Of a DNA stretch of 37,755 nucleotides, positions 33,707 through 37,755 are shown in pieces. Origin of the DNA: Paracoccaceae bacterium. GTDB lineage: Bacteria > Pseudomonadota > Alphaproteobacteria > Rhodobacterales > Rhodobacteraceae. Position numbers and translations under genes: made by a program. The DNA lies in NCBI GenBank assembly GCA_029247845.1, contig JAQWKM010000090.1:1-37755 (forward strand). Direction: 5' to 3'. Each line of letters opens with the position of its first letter. The first letter of the stretch is position 1. The notes under the pieces were generated by a model. It saw only the letters and a program-made list of their open reading frames with translations. It had not been told where the DNA came from and did no database searches.

Positions 33707-34618
33707 ATGGGAAAGGTTGTTGTCCTAGGGGTGTTTGTTGCTGATACCGCTTATCGCGCGGCGCGGATGCCAAATATGGGAGAGACCATCATGGGTACCT
33801 CTTTTGCTCTTGGTCCTGGTGGAAAAGGCTCGAATCAGGCTGTTGCCTGTGCCCGTATGGGTGCTGAAACCCATTTGATTACAAAGCTGGGCCAAGACGA
33901 TTTTGCTAAACTAGCGCTTGGTACTTGGGAGCAGGCAGGGGTTATCCCGCATGTAGAGCAAGTCAGTGACAGTTATACAGGCGCGGCTCACATCTTCATT
34001 GAAGACGCCACAGGTGATAACGCTATTATCGTCGCACCAGGGGCAGCAGCATTAATTGATATTGCAGATATCGAGGCCCATGCCGCGTTGATCGCGGACG
34101 CAGATGTCTTTGTAACGCAACTTGAGCAGCCGATGGCCGCGGCCATGCGAGGGCTGGAAATTGCACGTGCAGCCGGCGTGACCACAGTACTCAACCCTGC
34201 GCCGGCGGCAGTCTTGCCGCACGGCATGCTAGCCCTATGCGATTACGTAACCCCGAATGAAACTGAGTGCGAAGCTTTAACTGGTATTGCCGTGCAGACA
34301 CAGACACAAGCAAAACAAGCGTGTAACGCTTTGCGCGATCTTGGCGTTGGAACCCCGATAATTACCATGGGAGACCAAGGGGCATTTTTATATGGTCACG
34401 GGCTTGTGCCAGCGGTGGGCGCAGGTGCCGTTATTGAGACAACTGGTGCGGGAGACGCATTTAACGGTGGTTTTGCTGCAGTTTTGGCTGAAAAAAAATC
34501 TTCTTTAGAGGCTGCACGCTATGGATGTGCAACAGCAGGTATCTCCGTAACGAAAGCCGGAACAGCACCCGCAATGCCTAGTAGAGACATGGTAGACGCT
34601 TTGATCAGATTGATCTAA
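33707..34618 (+). CDS. rbsK: ribokinase-like PfkB kinase
   Basis: A 303-residue sugar kinase with full ribokinase signatures: PGGKGSNQAVACARMGAE near residue 38, NPAPAAVLP, PNETECEALTG, and ETTGAGDAFNGGFAAVL with the catalytic Asp. It is the second PfkB kinase of the locus and more canonical than the one at 22034. The gap to the mutarotase gene is only 2 bases, so it is co-translated. The substrate is probably ribose or a related sugar, but an RbsK name is only family-level. Confidence 0.82.
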   Translation: MGKVVVLGVFVADTAYRAARMPNMGETIMGTSFALGPGGKGSNQAVACARMGAETHLITKLGQDDFAKLALGTWEQAGVIPHVEQVSDSYTGAAHIFIEDATGDNAIIVAPGAAALIDIADIEAHAALIADADVFVTQLEQPMAAAMRGLEIARAAGVTTVLNPAPAAVLPHGMLALCDYVTPNETECEALTGIAVQTQTQAKQACNALRDLGVGTPIITMGDQGAFLYGHGLVPAVGAGAVIETTGAGDAFNGGFAAVLAEKKSSLEAARYGCATAGISVTKAGTAPAMPSRDMVDALIRLI

Positions 34619-34708
34619 ATCAACAGTATTGGAAATGGTACTGATTCTAACAAGCTCAATGCAAACTAAAGGAATGGCCAACAGGATTTAAGCTTCACGG
34701 AATAAGTC

Positions 34709-34725
34709 GGCCAATCCCATTGGCC
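34709..34725. repeat. perfect 7-bp inverted repeat after the kinase gene
   Basis: GGCCAAT-CCC-ATTGGCC, about 90 bases after the kinase stop. On the minus strand it follows TTTT; on the plus strand it is followed by AAAAC. It could be an operator or part of a terminator for a minus-strand transcript. It lacks a downstream T-run for the plus-strand operon. Confidence 0.35.
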
Positions 34726-35078
34726 AAAACACAGAACCGCTATAAGTTGCTCTTTTCGGAGACTTCCCATAAAAAAATAGGCAACATTCCCCATGTGATA
34801 AGACACATTAAAGATCACTCGATTTCTAGTATCCTTCAATAGGTATCTATCAGAAATGTTGTTCTGTCTGGGTTGATTCTGTTGCGGGGGAATAGCGAGG
34901 CAGACTATACCGTTTAATCACACGCGTCCGTAAAATGGTCAAAATACTCCTCTCGCGTATCGGACTTTGGAAGCGAATAAGCATTTAATTAATTCTATCT
35001 CTATATATTCAAATGAACATTATTCTCTTTAAAAATTTTGATTTGCCACGAAATTGGCTGATTTAAGCGGAAAATCTA

Positions 35079-35108
35079 TTGCTTTCCAGTTGATTATGAG
35101 CATAAAAT
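35079..35108 (+). promoter_or_regulatory. weak promoter candidate for glpR-glpD
   Basis: TTGCTT (35079-35084), 18 bases, then TAAAAT (35103-35108), about 45 bases before the glpR start. The surrounding region is so AT-rich that chance matches are likely. Confidence 0.3.
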
Positions 35109-35153
35109 AAAATAAAGAACAAAAAAAAGGTTCATTTAAAGATAGACGTTAAA

Positions 35154-35936
35154 ATGGCATTTAATGATCGTCAGGAAGAAATCCTTAAGTCACTTTACCA
35201 GTTTGGAGCAGTTGAAGTCGAAGCGCTCTCACTTCAGTGGAGTGTTACAACGCAAACCGTTCGCAGAGATTTGGCAGAACTTTGCGGCTCTGGTTTGGCG
35301 CTTAGGACGCATGGTGGTGCTAAGCGTATGAACACGAAAGCTGTGGTTGCATATGCAGATCGCAGACTGAAACACACTTTGGCAAAAAGATGTATTGCCG
35401 AAGCTGTTTCAAATCTTATTCCTAATGGCGCGTCACTTACCTTAAATATTGGAACAACCACCGAGATGGTTGCAGAAGCTCTGCGGTTACACGACGACCT
35501 GACGGTTATATCAAACAACATAAATATCGTTCAAATTCTGAGAGCCTCAAGGCTTAAATCTCTTGTTCTGATTGGGGGTGAAGTACGTCTCTCCGACGGT
35601 GCCGTTATTGGAGAAGATGCAATTAAAGCTATTTCAAACTTCAAGGTAGATTTCGCAATCATTGGTGCTTCCTCTATCGAGCCAGACGGCTCAGTCTTGG
35701 ACTTTGACCAACGTGAAGTCGCCGTTTCCAGGGCCATTTTAGAAAATGCGCGACATAAGATACTTGTCGCCGATGTTTCAAAATTTGACGTTTGCGCTCA
35801 TGTCAAAATCTGTGACGCAAAAGATCTCGATTACGTCATATTAAATTCACCTGCCCCACCAAGCTTTGAGGCCGTATTACAAGAGAATTCCACCAAACTT
35901 ATTATTGCAGACGAGAAAAATGTCAGTTCAAACTAA
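35154..35936 (+). CDS. glpR: DeoR-family transcriptional regulator, GlpR type
   Basis: A 260-residue DNA-binding repressor. The N-terminal DeoR helix-turn-helix has RQEEILKSLYQFGAVEVEAL and the recognition helix TTQTVRRDLAEL, then LRTHGGAKR. The C-terminal DeoRC sensor domain carries LNIGTTTEMVAEAL, ISNNINIVQIL and LIGGEVRLSDGAVIGEDA. It probably senses glycerol-3-phosphate, because its 3' end overlaps the start of glpD by 17 bases. It could also control the sugar genes upstream, which lack their own visible regulator. Only a weak ribosome binding site precedes ATG 35154. Confidence 0.85.
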   Translation: MAFNDRQEEILKSLYQFGAVEVEALSLQWSVTTQTVRRDLAELCGSGLALRTHGGAKRMNTKAVVAYADRRLKHTLAKRCIAEAVSNLIPNGASLTLNIGTTTEMVAEALRLHDDLTVISNNINIVQILRASRLKSLVLIGGEVRLSDGAVIGEDAIKAISNFKVDFAIIGASSIEPDGSVLDFDQREVAVSRAILENARHKILVADVSKFDVCAHVKICDAKDLDYVILNSPAPPSFEAVLQENSTKLIIADEKNVSSN

Positions 35937-37518
35937 TAATGTAGATATTTTCATCATCGGCGGCGGTATAAATGGCTGTGGTATTGCACGGGACGCCGCT
36001 GGTCGGGGTTATAAAGTGGTCTTGGCTGAGATGAACGATCTGGCATCTGCAACGTCCTCTGCCTCGACAAAGCTATTCCACGGTGGTCTTAGATATCTGG
36101 AATTTTTTGAATTTCGGCTAGTTCGAGAGGCACTCATCGAGAGAGAGATTTTACTCAGAGCGATGCCACATATTTCTTGGCCGATGCGATTTGTTTTGCC
36201 ATTGCATAACCAGATGCGCTTTGTGAGTGATACGCCAACATCAAAAATTTTGTCATTCTTTATGCCTTGGATGAAGGGTCGGCGCCCGGCTTGGCTCATT
36301 CGGTTTGGGCTTTTTCTCTATGATAATTTAGGGGGCCGAGAAATTTTACCAGGAACAAAGACACTTAAGCTTCGCTCTTGCGACGAAGGCGCACCTCTTG
36401 TGTCAAAATTTGAAAAAGCCTTTGAATATTCTGACTGTTGGGTTGAAGATTCCCGACTTGTTATTTTGAATGCGCGTGATGCCCATGCCAAAGGCGCCAC
36501 TATTCATGTGCAAAGTAAGGTCATCTCAGCTACTTTCACGAGCGGCTTGTGGCATGTCGTAACGCAAAACTCTGACGGATTTGAACAGACGACAACTGCT
36601 AAAATGATCATAAATGCAGGGGGACCTTGGGTTGAAGACATCATTCGAAACACTGTTCGTCTGAATTCGACGGAGGGTGTCAGGCTCGTCCGTGGCAGTC
36701 ACATCGTAACTAAGAAGTTATATGACCACGACAAATGCTATTTATTCCAAGGGGCAGACGGAAGAATAGTTTTCTCGATACCTTATGAGGATGACTTTAC
36801 TCTGATTGGAACGACAGATGCCGATCATGATGACCCCAGCGTTAAACCCGTCTGCACACGGAAAGAGACGCTATATCTGATCGATTTTGCGAATAAATAT
36901 TTAATGCGTCCGATCTCTACAGACGATGTAGTATGGACCTACTCTGGCGTGCGTCCACTATACAATGATGGCGCGAGCTCTGCGACGGGCGCAACTAGAG
37001 ATTATGTCCTAAAAGTAAACCACTCAGCGGGCGGACCTGTATTGAATATCTTTGGTGGAAAGATCACCACATATCGTAAATTGGCAGAGTCCGCATTAGA
37101 ATTGATAGATGCTGAATTTATGCGTAAGACGAATAAATGGACAGCAAAAGCCCCCATGCCAGGTGGCGACTTTCCGGTAACCGGCGCGAAGAACCTTTGC
37201 GATAAACTTGGTAAGAATCTCCCGTTCTTGTCTAAAAAAACGATAAAACGTTTGATCCGGCAATATGGCACTGAAGCAGCGATTATCTTTGGGGGGTGCA
37301 CTTCATTAGAGGACCTCGGTAAAAACTTTGGCCATGGGATCTTCCAACAGGAATTAGATTGGACAATCGCACATGAATGGGTCACGCAAGCCGATGACTT
37401 CCTTTGGAGACGATCAAAACTTGGCCTGCGTCTGCGCGATGAAGAGAAAGACGAGATCAATGCCTATATTACCAAATACAAGGCAGAACAGCGTACAAAG
37501 CCCAAAAATCGATTGTGA
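35920..37518 (+). CDS. glpD: aerobic glycerol-3-phosphate dehydrogenase
   Basis: A 532-residue FAD-dependent membrane-associated enzyme that oxidises glycerol-3-phosphate to dihydroxyacetone phosphate and passes electrons to quinone. The Rossmann FAD site is VDIFIIGGGINGCGIARDAA (GGG at residues 14-16). The family block SSASTKLFHGGLRYLE and the C-terminal WTYSGVRPLYND and NIFGGKITTYRKLAE are intact, and a C-terminal helical domain follows. I place the start at ATG 35920, inside the end of glpR; an earlier in-frame start at 35866 would add 18 residues that lack homology. No glpK or glpF is in the window. Confidence 0.92.
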   Translation: MSVQTNNVDIFIIGGGINGCGIARDAAGRGYKVVLAEMNDLASATSSASTKLFHGGLRYLEFFEFRLVREALIEREILLRAMPHISWPMRFVLPLHNQMRFVSDTPTSKILSFFMPWMKGRRPAWLIRFGLFLYDNLGGREILPGTKTLKLRSCDEGAPLVSKFEKAFEYSDCWVEDSRLVILNARDAHAKGATIHVQSKVISATFTSGLWHVVTQNSDGFEQTTTAKMIINAGGPWVEDIIRNTVRLNSTEGVRLVRGSHIVTKKLYDHDKCYLFQGADGRIVFSIPYEDDFTLIGTTDADHDDPSVKPVCTRKETLYLIDFANKYLMRPISTDDVVWTYSGVRPLYNDGASSATGATRDYVLKVNHSAGGPVLNIFGGKITTYRKLAESALELIDAEFMRKTNKWTAKAPMPGGDFPVTGAKNLCDKLGKNLPFLSKKTIKRLIRQYGTEAAIIFGGCTSLEDLGKNFGHGIFQQELDWTIAHEWVTQADDFLWRRSKLGLRLRDEEKDEINAYITKYKAEQRTKPKNRL

Positions 37519-37617
37519 AACTAGTTATTTTTTATCAACCAACGGGTGGAATTTCTGATCGCATATCAATTCTTTTTGTAGTCATCACTTAAGTTTTAAG
37601 CATAAACCTCGACCCCT

Positions 37618-37755
37618 TCAACCGCACAACTGACTGCGCAAAGCTTGATAAACCACAGCCGTCGCAACGTTTGACAAATTAAGTGATTTGACCAGAGGAC
37701 TGCGCATTGGCACATGGAAGGTCCGATCCTCCATGCCATCTAAAATCGCAATTGG
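37618..37755 (-). CDS. SpoU/TrmL-type tRNA 2'-O-methyltransferase, C-terminal part
   Basis: The last 45 codons of a minus-strand gene running off the right edge. Visible are FHVPMRSPLVKSLNLSNVAT, the SPOUT knot motif that binds S-adenosylmethionine, then VVYQALRSQL and TGA (37620-37618). This is the pattern of TrmL (tRNA wobble C/U 2'-O-methyltransferase), but another SpoU-class RNA methylase is possible. It is convergent with glpD; the gap of about 100 bases shows no strong shared terminator. Confidence 0.7.
   Translation of the reverse strand, partial: PIAILDGMEDRTFHVPMRSPLVKSLNLSNVATAVVYQALRSQLCG

Larger units (their letters stand above)
34619..35153. other. intergenic region between the sugar locus and glpR
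   Basis: About 535 AT-rich bases with no gene of note. It holds a short perfect inverted repeat (34709-34725) and a weak promoter candidate for glpR (35079-35108). It also holds two complementary octamers, AAATGAAC at 35011-35018 and GTTCATTT at 35130-35137, which might be half-sites for the DeoR-type regulator. No RNA gene was recognised. Confidence 0.5.

Noticed and set aside
35011-35137. Complementary octamers AAATGAAC and GTTCATTT as a GlpR operator pair
   Set aside because: They are 111 bases apart in very AT-rich DNA, do not match the E. coli GlpR consensus well, and could be chance.
1-37755. CRISPR arrays, tRNA genes, IS elements, prophage genes
   Set aside because: No regularly spaced repeats, no cloverleaf with a T-loop signature, no transposase or integrase frame and no terminal inverted repeats were seen by eye; a dedicated search could still find a degenerate case.

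Overview
The window looks like a marine alphaproteobacterium, most probably a low-GC member of the Roseobacter group (Rhodobacterales). This is inferred from the gene set: a DmdA-like GcvT protein, SbmA/BacA, an RbsD/FucU-type ABC sugar locus, GlpR-GlpD and a TrmL-type methylase. No ribosomal RNA or tRNA gene, insertion sequence or CRISPR array was recognised. Intergenic DNA is AT-rich, and broken genes are unusually common.

Layout. Positions 1-900 hold the tail of an unknown gene and a decayed ketopantoate-reductase-like (panE-type) remnant. Positions 0.9-4.1 kb carry an MFS transporter, a small secreted protein and a DMSP-demethylase-like GcvT protein. Positions 4.2-6.2 kb hold two broken secreted-protein genes: a YceI-family gene with a frameshift, and a lipoprotein gene with a frameshift inside a perfect 36-bp palindrome plus a nonsense codon. 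Positions 6.2-16.4 kb lie mostly on the minus strand: an RND efflux pump with its adaptor, a G3E (CobW-type) GTPase coupled to a YtcJ-like amidohydrolase, two small proteins, and SbmA/BacA. A plus-strand ArsC/Spx-type protein follows.

Positions 17.0-20.7 kb form a gene graveyard: an EamA/DMT transporter, an acyl-CoA thioesterase, the C-terminal part of an L-fuconate dehydratase and an AGE-family sugar epimerase, all broken.

Positions 21.0-34.6 kb are an intact sugar-utilisation locus built from translationally coupled units. These are: TIM-barrel isomerase with PfkB kinase; aldo/keto reductase with lactonase-type amidohydrolase; BtpA/SgcQ-family protein with M42 (SgcX-like) protein and FGGY kinase; solute-binding protein with two permeases; and ATPase with FucU-type mutarotase and a second PfkB kinase. 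Together they describe import of a monosaccharide, or a small glycoside, through an ABC system, anomer conversion, and then either oxidation (dehydrogenase plus lactonase) or isomerisation and phosphorylation. The BtpA-M42-FGGY unit has no obvious place in a known pathway and is the best candidate for undescribed biochemistry.

Positions 35.1-37.5 kb carry the glycerol-3-phosphate regulator and dehydrogenase (glpR-glpD). The window ends inside a tRNA 2'-O-methyltransferase gene on the minus strand.
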